39,344 bases of DNA from positions 1 to 39,344 of the forward strand of contig CAMDLT010000038.1 of assembly GCA_945901855.1 (NCBI GenBank). The letters run 5' to 3'. Under the pieces are notes generated by a model. The model did no database searches. It was not told the origin of the DNA and saw only the letters and a list, made by a program, of their open reading frames with translations. Made by a program: the position numbers and the translations under genes. Positions 16,018 to 24,625 of the stretch are shown here, piece by piece (the first letter of the stretch is position 1; every line of letters starts with the position of its first letter). This DNA comes from Asaia bogorensis. Lineage in GTDB: Bacteria > Pseudomonadota > Alphaproteobacteria > CACIAM-22H2.

Positions 16018-17208
16018 TCAGCGCAGGAATCTGACGAGAGAGAGTTCGAGGATCTGGCGCGTGGTGACGTAACTTGCTTCGAGAGAGGTCTGGATGCCCT
16101 TGATGCGCGTCGCGACCTCGCCGACATCGACGCCTTGAAGCGCAAGCGCGCCCTCGCTCGAGATGTCGATCAGCTCGTTGTGCTTTTCGCCGATTTCTTT
16201 GAGCTGCGCTTGGCGCCCGCCGTTGACGCCCGACAAGGCAGCAACGTCAAGCAGAGAGCGATCGATCTGCACAGTGGCCTGGGCCAGAAACGGCACGGCG
16301 GCGGGAATTGCCGAAATATCCTGGGGTAGGCCTGGCGGTACGACAGCGGCATTCGCGTTGATTGCCGTCCCCAGCGCCATTTTGTAGTTGCGCAGGCCGT
16401 TGATCAGATTCTGGAAGGCGGGGTCGCTCGCCGTGATGCCGAATTCCAGATTGAGCTGGTCATCGATGAAAACGCTTGGCTTGTTCGCGATCGACTCGCC
16501 CGCCGTATTGACGAGCTGGCTGCGCAAGTTGGCGTTGATATAGCCGGGCGCGACGTCGGTCGCGGCCGTGGCGCTGTCGGAGCGGAAGATCGCCGCGACC
16601 GGCAACGTGCCGTTCGTCTGCACGGCATTCGCGTACACTTGGCCCACGTCGCGCGGCGGTCCTTCGCCGGGCTGACCCGTGAATGTGGCGAACACCGGCA
16701 TGGCCGAGGGCGGCGACGGATCGAGTCCGTTCAACGACTGCACGGGGGCGGTGTTGTAGGCCGAACCGCCGAACAGAAAACGCTGCCCGTCGGTCTGGTT
16801 GAGGATCGACTGGACGCGTGACAAAGCGCCGGTCACGACGCCGAACTGGGCCGAATAGGCGGCTGGCCCCAGGCTCTGCGTCTTGATGATTTCGGCCTTA
16901 ACGTCCGAGGCGATCTTGGTCAGTTCGTTGAGCGCCTTGTCGTAGATGTCGGTGCGCAGATTGGCCGAGTCGATCGCGCGCAGATACACGCGCGACTGCG
17001 ATTCGGACTGGCGAAACTGCTGCACGCGCACGGTATCCGATCCCAGGCCATCGCCCAGGATCGCCGCGCGCGCAATTCCCACGAAGCCGTCGCGACGCGT
17101 GCCGCCGGTTTCTTTCTGCAAATCCGAAAGTTCCCGGTTTTGGCGCGACAGCGACCGCTGGATGTCGAGCAATTGGGCGTAGTTGGTGACGCCGATTCCG
17201 CCGCTCAT
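16018..17208 (-). CDS. flgL: Hook-filament junction protein FlgL
   Basis: A 396-residue flagellin-like junction protein (HAP3) connecting FlgK to the filament. The N-terminal coiled region begins with GVTNYAQLLDIQRSLSRQNR, a junction-protein version of the flagellin helix. A QTDGQRFLFGGSAYNTAPV segment matches the FlgL pattern, and the C-terminal helix ends ASYVTTRQILELSLVRFL. The middle has an Ala/Pro-rich linker. The start ATG lies 3 bp after the flgK stop with AAGGAAC upstream, showing cotranscription. Length is slightly above the typical 300-350 residues owing to the central domain. Confidence 0.92.
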   Translation of the reverse strand: MSGGIGVTNYAQLLDIQRSLSRQNRELSDLQKETGGTRRDGFVGIARAAILGDGLGSDTVRVQQFRQSESQSRVYLRAIDSANLRTDIYDKALNELTKIASDVKAEIIKTQSLGPAAYSAQFGVVTGALSRVQSILNQTDGQRFLFGGSAYNTAPVQSLNGLDPSPPSAMPVFATFTGQPGEGPPRDVGQVYANAVQTNGTLPVAAIFRSDSATAATDVAPGYINANLRSQLVNTAGESIANKPSVFIDDQLNLEFGITASDPAFQNLINGLRNYKMALGTAINANAAVVPPGLPQDISAIPAAVPFLAQATVQIDRSLLDVAALSGVNGGRQAQLKEIGEKHNELIDISSEGALALQGVDVGEVATRIKGIQTSLEASYVTTRQILELSLVRFLR

Positions 17209-17211
17209 GGC

Positions 17212-19206
17212 TTAGTTCCTTCCGATGTTGATCAGCGTATCGAGCATGGTGCGCACGGTTTGCAGCACCTGCGCCGACGCCTGATACGCGTTCTGCAGGA
17301 CGATCAGATTCGACATTTCGGTATCGACCGACACGCCGACCGCGCTGCGGTAGCTCTGGTCGGTCTGGTGGCGCAGCGTGTCGGCGTCTTCCTGGGCCTT
17401 GTCGACGACTGCGATGGCCTGCGCGGCGTAGGAGAGCACCGACGCGAACGTGTTGTTGATCGTCAACGTGCCCTGGATCAGACCCGAATTGCCGAGCGAA
17501 GCGACCGAAGCGCTGGCGATCGGGATCGGATCGAACACGGCTGCGGTCGACGAGCTAAGCGCCTGCTTGACCTTGGCTGCGGAGGTACGCATGACGGTGG
17601 TCTGGCCGCCGACAAGCGAGGGATTGACTTGCAGCATCGAGGCGGCCGAGGGCGTGTTCCGCAACGCCGGTTCGATCACATAGGTCGAGCCCACGCCCGG
17701 CACCGCCGAGAACGGCGGATTGACAGTGAGGTCGGTGCCCGTGTTGCCCGTTATGCGGCCGATCTGGCCGGCACCGCTGCCCGACGTGATGCGCACCTGA
17801 TAGACGACGCCGCTGGCGGTGGGCGCCCACTGGTTCGCGTTCCAGGAATTGTTGGTGTCGGTCAGCGTCGTCGTCGTCGCGGCCGTCGTGGTCCCGTTCA
17901 TAAGTGGACCGGTAACCGACTGGATTTGATAAAGGCTGGTCGCATCGGTCGCGGCAAGTCCGGGTGCCGTGATGTCCGTGCCGGTATTGGCCGTAATCAC
18001 CGCCGACGAACCCGCCCCCTGACCCGAAATGATCGTGATGCGATGGTACAAAGTGGGCGTGGGCGCCAATGCGCCAAAGCCGGCAGCCGCATCGGTCAAC
18101 GCCCCGCCTGTCGAAGTTGCCGTCGCCGTCCCTTGCGAGACCGCCGTGGCCACGGTCGTGGCGGGCGGATCCGTAAGGGTCGAGAAGGTGAAGAAGTTTG
18201 CGGCAAGTTCGGTGCCGAACGAATTCGATTTGTTGTAGGCGGTGTTGACGATGGACGCCAACTGGTTGGCCATTTGGTCGATCTGGTTCGCAAATTTGCG
18301 CAGCGTGCCGTCGGTCGGCGACGACGACGTCATGATGCTTTGCGAGGCGGTCGACGTGTCGACATAGCCCGCGCGCAGCCGCACAAGCGCGTCGATCTGG
18401 CCGGACTGGAACGCCGTGCCCTGCACGTTTACAGTCGTCGAACCGTTGGTCACTTGGACCTGGTTGTTGAGCGAGTCGAAGCTGAAGGTTGCAGGCGCAG
18501 TGCCCGACACCAAGGACTGCCCGCCGCCGGTGAGGATCTGAACGGCGCCCGTGCCAGTCGGCAGGACCTGGACCTTCGTCAGCGTCGCCATTTGGCGAAC
18601 GACCGAGTCCATCTGGTCCTGCAGTTCGCCGATCGGCTGGCCGGTCGAACCCAGATTGACGATCTGCGTGTTGAGCGAATAGGCCTGAGAGATAAGACCG
18701 TTGAGGCGCGTAAGGCCCGTCGAAATGTCCGACGCGATGCGCGAGTCGATTTGGGCGGGCTGGGCTGCCATCTGGTTGAGCGTGGTGGCGACCTGCTGGC
18801 CCTGCACCGCGATCGCGCGCGCCATGTTGGTGTTTTCGGGATTTGCCTCGAAGTCGGTCCAGGCCTGCTGGAAGCGCTGCAGATGTTGGGTGATCGCCGG
18901 CTGCTCGCTCTTGACGTTCAGCACGGTGCCGATGTCGCTGAGATACTTCATGCGCACGCTTTCGGCAGAAGCGTCGGCCGTGCGCGCGATCAAATCGTTT
19001 TGCAGCGCCGTGTTGACCGTGCGCGTAATCGACTGGATCGAAACGCCGGTCGGCAGGCCTTGCGTGGCGGGCGTGGTGAGATTGACGTTCTTGCGCGAAT
19101 ACTCGGGCGACTGGGCGTTGGCGACGTTGGCCGAAGCGACGCGCGTCTGCTGCTGCAAAGTCAGCAGCGAACTCAGCGACGAATTTAGGGCGGCGGAAAG
19201 CGACAT
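17212..19206 (-). CDS. flgK: Hook-associated protein FlgK with inserted repeat domain
   Basis: First hook-filament junction protein (HAP1), 664 residues. The N-terminal signature SSLLTLQQQTRVASANVANA is followed by SPEYSRKNV, and the C-terminal coil has DTEMSNLIVLQNAYQASAQV and a TMLDTLINIGRN end. The start was set at ATG 19206 (MSLSAALN); an in-frame earlier ATG at 19242 would add 12 unrelated residues and fall inside the predicted leader. Residues about 343-516 are an insertion relative to ordinary FlgK, holding two related segments (RITIISGQGAG... and RITSGSGAGQIG...). A sigma-54 promoter and two FlbD-like sites lie upstream. First gene of the flgK-flgL-flgE operon. Confidence 0.93.
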   Translation of the reverse strand: MSLSAALNSSLSSLLTLQQQTRVASANVANAQSPEYSRKNVNLTTPATQGLPTGVSIQSITRTVNTALQNDLIARTADASAESVRMKYLSDIGTVLNVKSEQPAITQHLQRFQQAWTDFEANPENTNMARAIAVQGQQVATTLNQMAAQPAQIDSRIASDISTGLTRLNGLISQAYSLNTQIVNLGSTGQPIGELQDQMDSVVRQMATLTKVQVLPTGTGAVQILTGGGQSLVSGTAPATFSFDSLNNQVQVTNGSTTVNVQGTAFQSGQIDALVRLRAGYVDTSTASQSIMTSSSPTDGTLRKFANQIDQMANQLASIVNTAYNKSNSFGTELAANFFTFSTLTDPPATTVATAVSQGTATATSTGGALTDAAAGFGALAPTPTLYHRITIISGQGAGSSAVITANTGTDITAPGLAATDATSLYQIQSVTGPLMNGTTTAATTTTLTDTNNSWNANQWAPTASGVVYQVRITSGSGAGQIGRITGNTGTDLTVNPPFSAVPGVGSTYVIEPALRNTPSAASMLQVNPSLVGGQTTVMRTSAAKVKQALSSSTAAVFDPIPIASASVASLGNSGLIQGTLTINNTFASVLSYAAQAIAVVDKAQEDADTLRHQTDQSYRSAVGVSVDTEMSNLIVLQNAYQASAQVLQTVRTMLDTLINIGRN
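17659..18180 (-). repeat. Insertion in FlgK with two related segments
   Basis: Two protein segments, at about 17920-18051 and 17671-17847, share an I-(I/T)-SG-x-GAG core and a (A/G)NTGTD(I/L)T core, then a Y-x-I ending about 15-20 residues later. The second also has NSWNANQWAP before it. This pattern is common in phage tail and other extracellular fibre proteins. The insertion is surface-exposed by position in FlgK (inference). Confidence 0.6.
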
Positions 19207-19259
19207 CGTCTTTGCTCCAGGGCTGTGCCGATTGCGCGGCACGGGTTCCCGATGACATT

Positions 19260-19275
19260 CGCAACCGCCATGCCA
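19260..19275 (-). promoter_or_regulatory. Sigma-54 promoter of flgK
   Basis: On the minus strand TGGCATGGCGGTTGCG matches TGGCACG-N4-TTGCA/T except at two positions. The conserved GG and GC are correctly spaced. Transcription would start near 19249, giving a 43-nt leader with TGGAG before the ATG at 19206. Confidence 0.75.
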
Positions 19276-19356
19276 ACCCTGAAAATCGAATAAAATATTG
19301 ATTTATAACGATTTAATTAAATTCGACGCGCTCGGCCGCACGACCCAAATCGCCTG

Positions 19357-19388
19357 CCCGGCAGCTTCGACCCGGCAGCTTTTGCCGC
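19357..19388 (-). promoter_or_regulatory. FlbD-type (ftr-like) sites upstream of flgK
   Basis: On the minus strand GCGGCAAAAGCTGCCGGG (19388-19371) is followed by a second partial copy, AAGCTGCCGGG (19367-19357), 14 bp apart. The full copy is 15/18 identical to the fliF upstream element. Both lie 108-139 bp before the predicted sigma-54 start, a normal enhancer distance. Confidence 0.6.
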
Positions 19389-19415
19389 TTTCGTGGCTTC
19401 TGAAATCAATAGACC

Positions 19416-19460
19416 GCAAAACAAACAAGCCGCCCGAGCCTTTTTGGCCGGGGCGGCTTG
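19416..19460 (-). terminator. Terminator of the second flaF gene
   Basis: CAAGCCGCCC (19426-19435) pairs with GGGCGGCTTG (19451-19460), with an inner GCC/GGC extension around TTTTT. On the minus strand it is followed by TTTGTTTTG. It lies 25 bp after the flaF stop and insulates flaF from the flgK promoter region (19207-19415). Confidence 0.8.
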
Positions 19461-19484
19461 CGGGACGCAAATGCGCTTGTGTGT

Positions 19485-19916
19485 CTAGCCCGAGACCGAA
19501 AGCCCCGAACCCTTCGGTCGGTCCGATGGCGGCGGCGGCGCCGGTGCCTTGACGGCTGCCGATGTCGGCTGCGGGGCAAGGCCTTCCATGATCGACTTGT
19601 TGACGTTGATCAGCGAGTCGATATCGCCGGTCCCGTCGAGCACTTGGATCGTTTCGCGCCCGACCCACAAACCGATACCGATGATCTGGGCCCGCAATTC
19701 GATCGGCAAGCGATTGCCGTCGCTCGACAGATCAATGATGAAGGCGTCCCAAACTTTTTTGTTCCACAGCAGCGCATCGACAAAATCGGAGGTGCCGCGC
19801 TTGCTGTCGCGCGCGCGCGACAATGCCCCACATACTTGCGCCAACAGCCGATACTCCGTCGAACGCGGATTCTCGGCAATATTTTGCGCTCGGCCATAGG
19901 CCTGATACCCGCTCAT
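19485..19916 (-). CDS. flaF: Flagellar biosynthesis regulator FlaF
   Basis: A 143-residue canonical FlaF. The opening MSGYQAYGRAQNIAENPRST is typical, followed by EYRLLAQVCGAL, NKKVWDAFIIDLSSDGNRLP and INVNKSIMEGL. FlaF is required for flagellin synthesis or secretion in Caulobacter, acting with FlbT. The C-terminal 30 residues are a Pro/Ala tail not needed for the family match. The start was set at ATG 19916, preceded by AGGGAGC; an earlier in-frame start would prepend 16 non-conserved residues. It diverges from the glycosyltransferase at 20058 and has its own terminator. A second, more divergent FlaF lies at 8443-8817. Confidence 0.92.
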   Translation of the reverse strand: MSGYQAYGRAQNIAENPRSTEYRLLAQVCGALSRARDSKRGTSDFVDALLWNKKVWDAFIIDLSSDGNRLPIELRAQIIGIGLWVGRETIQVLDGTGDIDSLINVNKSIMEGLAPQPTSAAVKAPAPPPPSDRPKGSGLSVSG

Positions 19917-20057
19917 CGCTGCTCCCTGGAAAAACCGAAAAATTTGCCGTTTTTGACTACTCACTATACTTGGAACTGTATTACCAACACCTTAACGCGA
20001 GTCGGCCATCCGATGCACGACGTTAATCGTTTCAATTGTCGCAACGGTTGAGGAAAA

Positions 20058-22193
20058 ATGTCCGAATATGAGTTGGAAGCGGCTTTGGCCGCACACCAGG
20101 CGGGCGACTTTGCGAACGCGGCGACAGGCTATCGCGCCCATTTGGCGGCTCACCCCAAGGATGCGGCGGTGCTGCATTTGCTGGGCGTGTTGCAACACCA
20201 GCAAGGCCGCTCGGCGGAAGGGTTGGTTGCGATCGATCGGGCGTTGGCGTTGCGCGGGGACATCGCGCCCATCCACGCCAACCGTGCGGCGGCGTTGGCC
20301 GCCTTGGGACGGGATGGCGAAGCGTTGGCGGCGATCGACCAGGCACTGCGCTTGGATGCCGCGCTTGCCCCTGCCCTGCAAAACGAGCAAGCGCGCCTGT
20401 TGCTGCGCACCGGCCAGCACCGGCAAGCGAGCATCGTCTTTCGCAGTTGTGTCGATCGTGCGGGACAGGATCCTTCGGTCTGGGCGGGGCTTGCCCTTGC
20501 GTTGCACGCCGATGGCAATGCTAGCGAGGCGCTGTCTGCCTATCGCATGGCATTGCATTACGCGCCGGGCGACATTGGCATCTGCAACGGCCTGGGGGCC
20601 GCCCTGCTCGATACCGGTGCCGCCCAAGAAGCGCTTGGCGTACTGGAAGGAGCTTGGCGCACGATGGCGACCCCGTGGGGACCGCTGCTCGCCAATCTTG
20701 GCAATGCGCGACGTGCGACCGGCGATCTGGACGGCGCTTGTGCGGCCTTGCGACAGGCGCGCGATGCCGAACCCGCCAACGCCACAACGCTTGCCAATCT
20801 ATGCGCCGCACTGTCGGAAACGGGCGCACTTGGCGACGCGATCGAAGCCGGCGAGGCTGCGCTGGCGATCGCCCCGGACAACGAAGATGCAAGCGTCAAT
20901 CTCGCCGCTGCGTTGTTCGATTGCGGGCGCGTCGACGAGGCGATCGGACGCTGGCAAAACTGCCGGGCGCATCTTGCGCGTTCCAACACGCTTTATGCGG
21001 CCAATTTTGTGGCTGGCATCGACGCGCCGACGCTGGCAGCGCAAGCCCAAGATTTGGTGCGCCGGACATGGCCCGTGCGCGCGCGCCGCCCCGCCGCGCG
21101 CAAGCGCGACGCGAAACTGCGCATCGGCTTTGTGTCGCCCGATCTGCGCTCGCATTCGGTTGCGTGGTTTTTGCTGCCGGTGCTGAAACATATCGACCGG
21201 CAAAAATTCGAGCTGCACGCCTTCAGCGAACTGGCGCACGAAGACGCAATCACGCGGCGCTTGCGGCCCGAATTTGCCAGCTGGAGCAAAACCGTCGGCC
21301 TCGACGACGAAACATTGGCGGCCCAAATCCAAGCAAGCGGCATCGACGTGCTGATCGATCTCGCGGGCCACACGGCGGGCAATCGGCTTGCCGTTTTCGC
21401 GCGCCGCCCGGCCCGCGTCCAGATGAGCTGGCTCGGCTATCCGGGTCCGACCGGTCAAGACGCCATCGACTGGCGCTTGAGCGACGGCGCGCTCGACCCT
21501 GTCGACATGCCGGGGCCCGAGCGGCCCTGGCGCTTGCCAATGGGCTGCCATGCCTACGCCCTGCCCGACGGGACCCCGCCCGTGGCAATACCGGTCGGCG
21601 CGCGCGCCGCATCGGCGGCGATCGTCTTTGGATCGTTCAACAACTGGCCCAAACATTCGCCCGCCTGCTTGGCGGCATTCGCGCAAATTTTACGCGCCGT
21701 ACCGGACGCCTCGATGCTGTTCAAGAACAAAGCCATGGCCGACCCCGCAACGGTTGCACGGCTGCACGCGGCTTTTGCCGCCCACGGCATCGCGCCCGCG
21801 CGCATCGTATGCCGCGCGCGGACCGCCGATCCGCTGGGGCATCTCGCGCTCTACGGCGAGATCGACGTGGCACTCGATCCGTTTCCGTACAACGGCACGA
21901 CCACAAGCTGCGAGGCATTGGCGATGGGCGTTCCGGTCGTGGCGCTGCGCGGGGCGACACAAGCAGGGCGCGTTGCAGCCGCCTTTGTCGCACGCATTGG
22001 CCGCGCGCAGTGGGCCTGCGACACGATCGACACCTATATACGTACGGCAATCGAACTTGCAAACGACACCGAAACGCGTCGCACCAGCAGGCATACGTTG
22101 CGCGCCGAGTTGCAAAACTCGCCGCTGGGCGACGGGCCCGGGCTGGCGCAAGCGCTCGAGATCGCTTGGCAACAGGCAGTTTCTGCCGGGTGA
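20058..22193 (+). CDS. TPR glycosyltransferase, SPINDLY/OGT type (GT41-like)
   Basis: A 711-residue protein with an extended TPR region (about 1-310, eight or so repeats, beginning ELEAALAAHQAGDFANAATG) and a canonical OGT half: RIGFVSPDLRSHSVAWF, IDLAGHTAGNRLAV, VQMSWLGYPGPTG, FGSFNNWPKHSP and DVALDPFPYNGTTTSCEAL. It is the fourth such enzyme in the window. The start ATG has GAGGA 5 nt upstream. It is transcribed away from flaF, and the last codons overlap a FlbD-like site for fliK. Predicted role: transfer of a sugar to Ser/Thr of a flagellar protein, with the TPR superhelix selecting the target. Confidence 0.9.
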   Translation: MSEYELEAALAAHQAGDFANAATGYRAHLAAHPKDAAVLHLLGVLQHQQGRSAEGLVAIDRALALRGDIAPIHANRAAALAALGRDGEALAAIDQALRLDAALAPALQNEQARLLLRTGQHRQASIVFRSCVDRAGQDPSVWAGLALALHADGNASEALSAYRMALHYAPGDIGICNGLGAALLDTGAAQEALGVLEGAWRTMATPWGPLLANLGNARRATGDLDGACAALRQARDAEPANATTLANLCAALSETGALGDAIEAGEAALAIAPDNEDASVNLAAALFDCGRVDEAIGRWQNCRAHLARSNTLYAANFVAGIDAPTLAAQAQDLVRRTWPVRARRPAARKRDAKLRIGFVSPDLRSHSVAWFLLPVLKHIDRQKFELHAFSELAHEDAITRRLRPEFASWSKTVGLDDETLAAQIQASGIDVLIDLAGHTAGNRLAVFARRPARVQMSWLGYPGPTGQDAIDWRLSDGALDPVDMPGPERPWRLPMGCHAYALPDGTPPVAIPVGARAASAAIVFGSFNNWPKHSPACLAAFAQILRAVPDASMLFKNKAMADPATVARLHAAFAAHGIAPARIVCRARTADPLGHLALYGEIDVALDPFPYNGTTTSCEALAMGVPVVALRGATQAGRVAAAFVARIGRAQWACDTIDTYIRTAIELANDTETRRTSRHTLRAELQNSPLGDGPGLAQALEIAWQQAVSAG
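22173..22190 (+). promoter_or_regulatory. FlbD-type (ftr-like) site upstream of fliK
   Basis: CAGGCAGTTTCTGCCGGG contains a GGCAG/CTGCC inverted repeat and ends with the same CTGCCGGG as the fliF and flgK elements. It lies about 101-118 bp upstream of the predicted fliK sigma-54 start, inside the last codons of the glycosyltransferase gene. Confidence 0.5.
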
Positions 22194-22264
22194 TTTTTGC
22201 CGCTGGGCAGATTGCCCCGCCCTTCGTCGCGTCAAATTCTTATATAAATCAAAGGTTTGCATAT

Positions 22265-22280
22265 TGGCCCTGGGCTTGCT
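22265..22280 (+). promoter_or_regulatory. Sigma-54 promoter of fliK-flgD operon
   Basis: TGGCCCTGGGCTTGCT matches the RpoN consensus TGGCACG-N4-TTGCT except at two bases of the -24 block, with correct GG-to-GC spacing. It predicts a start near 22291, 29 nt before the fliK ATG, with CAGGA as the ribosome site. Confidence 0.75.
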
Positions 22281-22319
22281 GAGGAGGTGGTGTCGCCACT
22301 CGAATCAGGAACACCCGCA

Positions 22320-23918
22320 ATGGACATCGCCACGATCGACCAAGTGATCCGCCCGGAGCCCGCCGCCACCAACGGTGCGCGTCGTTCCGCCGATTCGAAT
22401 GGCCCGCGCTTTTCCAATCTGCTCGAAACAAAAACCGAGCGCCCGAATACCGAGCGTGCGGAACCTGCCGGGTCGCGCACCGCCCATCGGGCCGAGCGCA
22501 GCGACAACAACGACCCTGCCGAAAAACCTGCGCGCGTCGAACGGCGCGATCGCGTGGAACAAAAAGATCGTCCGACACGCGACGACAAACCGCGCAAGAT
22601 CGAAAAGTCAGCCAAAGACGAGGCAGCCGAGCCTGCGCAAACCGCGCGCAAAACGGCACCCTCCGCCGAAAACAGCCAGCGCGCCGACATCCAAAAGACA
22701 GCCGCACAGAGTTTCGACGACACGAGCGTCAGCATTGCCAATGCCGCCGACAGCGCGGACGTCGCGATGGAAAGCGAGGCCGTGCCGACCGCCTTGGCCT
22801 TCGCCGTGCAATCCGATCTGCAAACCGATCTGGTCGCCATCGCTGCCGAGACGGCTGCGCCGATCGCAACCCCGCTCGCCGCCCTCGCGGCCGCACCGAT
22901 CGAGACGCAAACCGGCGCCGACGACACCGCGATGGCGCCCGGTATCGCCTTGCAACCGACCGTACACGCCCCGGCGAACCCTTTCCCCGACACCGCTGCC
23001 GCTGCCCAAAAGGCTGCCGCCGAAGCGGCAGAACTTCAAACGCAAGAACTTGCGAAACCGACTTCGACGCTGGCCGAGCAGAACGCGCAGGCTACTTCGA
23101 TGCCTGCCGAGGATTATGCCGACTTCATGCTGCGCAACCTTGCGGCGGCCTCGGCAAATGTCGCGACGTTCGACGAGGACAGCGATATGGGCAAAGCCGA
23201 TGCCAAGACCAAAGACGCCAATTGGAGCGTGACGATCGCGCCGACGACCATTGCCGCCGTCCCTGTAGCACCGCAGACGGCGCTTGCCGTGCAGGCTGTG
23301 GCGAACAACGACAACGGCGCCATCGATGCGACCGTCGGCGGCAACGCGGCGGCAGTTTTGCCCGACGACACCGAGGGCAAGCCCGTCGCCAAATCGATCG
23401 ATCCGTCGACGCACTTCGCCCAAATCTTGGACCAAGCGCGCACCGTATCGGCGCCCGACGACGCCAAAACTGCCGCGCGCGCGCAGCAAGTGCCGCCGCA
23501 CGAGCAGGTCGCCGTGCATGTGCGCAAAGCCGTCGCAGACGGGATCGACCAGATCACCATTCGCCTCAACCCGGTCGAGCTCGGCCGCATCGACGTGAAG
23601 CTCGAAGTGGCGTCCGACGGTACGCTGCGCGCGGCCTTTGCCGCCGATCGTCCGCAAACGCTTGAACTGCTCAAAAACGACAGCCGCCAGCTCGAACGCG
23701 CACTTTCCGAGGCCGGTCTCAGCACCGATGCGGGCGGTCTCAACTTTTCCCTGCGAGGCGACAATCGCGAGAACGCGCAAGCCTTCCGCCACATGAGCGA
23801 AGAATTCGCGCGCAAACGCGGCGAGGATCCGGCCGCGACAGACGCATCTGCGCCCGTCGCGACCGGATCCTACGCACGGCGCAATGCGGGTGCGGGCCGC
23901 CTCGACCTCAACGTCTGA
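22320..23918 (+). CDS. fliK: Flagellar hook-length control protein FliK
   Basis: Secreted molecular ruler that sets hook length and switches export specificity. The 532-residue protein has a long low-complexity Ala/Thr/Asp-rich N-terminal region and a C-terminal Flg_hook domain (about 405-490). That domain shows ITIRLNPVELGRIDVKLEV and DRPQTLELLKNDSRQLERAL, then LSTDAGGLNFSL. The start was set at ATG 22320, which has CAGGA 9 nt upstream; frame upstream of this includes the sigma-54 promoter and is not coding. It is first in an operon with flgD, an unknown gene and probably sciP. A second FliK-like protein lies at 34266-35882. Confidence 0.9.
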   Translation: MDIATIDQVIRPEPAATNGARRSADSNGPRFSNLLETKTERPNTERAEPAGSRTAHRAERSDNNDPAEKPARVERRDRVEQKDRPTRDDKPRKIEKSAKDEAAEPAQTARKTAPSAENSQRADIQKTAAQSFDDTSVSIANAADSADVAMESEAVPTALAFAVQSDLQTDLVAIAAETAAPIATPLAALAAAPIETQTGADDTAMAPGIALQPTVHAPANPFPDTAAAAQKAAAEAAELQTQELAKPTSTLAEQNAQATSMPAEDYADFMLRNLAAASANVATFDEDSDMGKADAKTKDANWSVTIAPTTIAAVPVAPQTALAVQAVANNDNGAIDATVGGNAAAVLPDDTEGKPVAKSIDPSTHFAQILDQARTVSAPDDAKTAARAQQVPPHEQVAVHVRKAVADGIDQITIRLNPVELGRIDVKLEVASDGTLRAAFAADRPQTLELLKNDSRQLERALSEAGLSTDAGGLNFSLRGDNRENAQAFRHMSEEFARKRGEDPAATDASAPVATGSYARRNAGAGRLDLNV

Positions 23919-23941
23919 TCCTTTTCAACCGGAGAAATTCC

Positions 23942-24625
23942 ATGGCCTCCTCGATTTCAAGCAGCAACGGCTCGAACATCTCGACCGCCACGACCACGTC
24001 GGCCGCGTCGAGCCAGGCGACCTTCGGGAAGAACTTCGACACGTTTTTGAAGCTGCTGACCTCGCAGCTGCAGAACCAGAACCCGCTGTCGCCGATGGAC
24101 ACCACCCAGTTCACCCAGCAGCTCGTCCAGTTTTCGTCGGTCGAACAGTCGATCAAGCAAAACTCGAACCTTGAAACGCTGATCTCGATGCAGCGCAACT
24201 CGCAGTCCGCCAATGCCGTCAACTATATCGGCAAGACCGTCGACATGACGGGCGACCGCGTCGGCCTCGTCGGCGGCGAAGGCAAGATCACCTACTCGCT
24301 GCCCGAAACCGCAGGCCGCGTGCTGATCAACATCTACGACACCGGCGGCAAACTCGTGGCGCGCAGAGAAGGCGCCACAGAAGCCGGCAGCAACATCGTC
24401 AAGTGGGACGGCCGCTCGGATACGGGATCGCAATTGCCCGACGGCGACTACAAAGTCGAAATCTCGGCCTTCAACGGCACGGGCGGTTCCATCACGGTCG
24501 ACAAAAAAATCTCCGGCATGGTTTCGGCCGTCGACTACGCGAACGGCACCGTGCTGCTCACCGTCAACGGCACCAAATTGCCGCTGTCGCAGCTTGCCTC
24601 GGTTCGCGGCGTGCCCGTCGCCTGA
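23942..24625 (+). CDS. flgD: Flagellar hook assembly (cap) protein FlgD
   Basis: Scaffold that caps the growing hook and is released afterwards. The 227-residue protein has the FlgD N-terminal signature FDTFLKLLTSQLQNQNPLSP (32-51), then MDTTQFTQQLVQFSSVEQ (52-69). The FlgD Ig-like part follows: VLINIYDTGGKLVARRE and WDGRSDTGSQLPDGDYKVEI. The final TVLLTVNGTKLPLSQLASV fits the Tudor-like domain. The start ATG is 23 bp after fliK with CGGAGA upstream, so the two are cotranscribed. The stop overlaps the next start (TGATG). Confidence 0.95.
   Translation: MASSISSSNGSNISTATTTSAASSQATFGKNFDTFLKLLTSQLQNQNPLSPMDTTQFTQQLVQFSSVEQSIKQNSNLETLISMQRNSQSANAVNYIGKTVDMTGDRVGLVGGEGKITYSLPETAGRVLINIYDTGGKLVARREGATEAGSNIVKWDGRSDTGSQLPDGDYKVEISAFNGTGGSITVDKKISGMVSAVDYANGTVLLTVNGTKLPLSQLASVRGVPVA

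Noticed and set aside
17140..19188. 682-residue open frame antisense to flgK
   Set aside because: Arg/Asp/Val-rich shadow; flgK on the minus strand is unmistakable.
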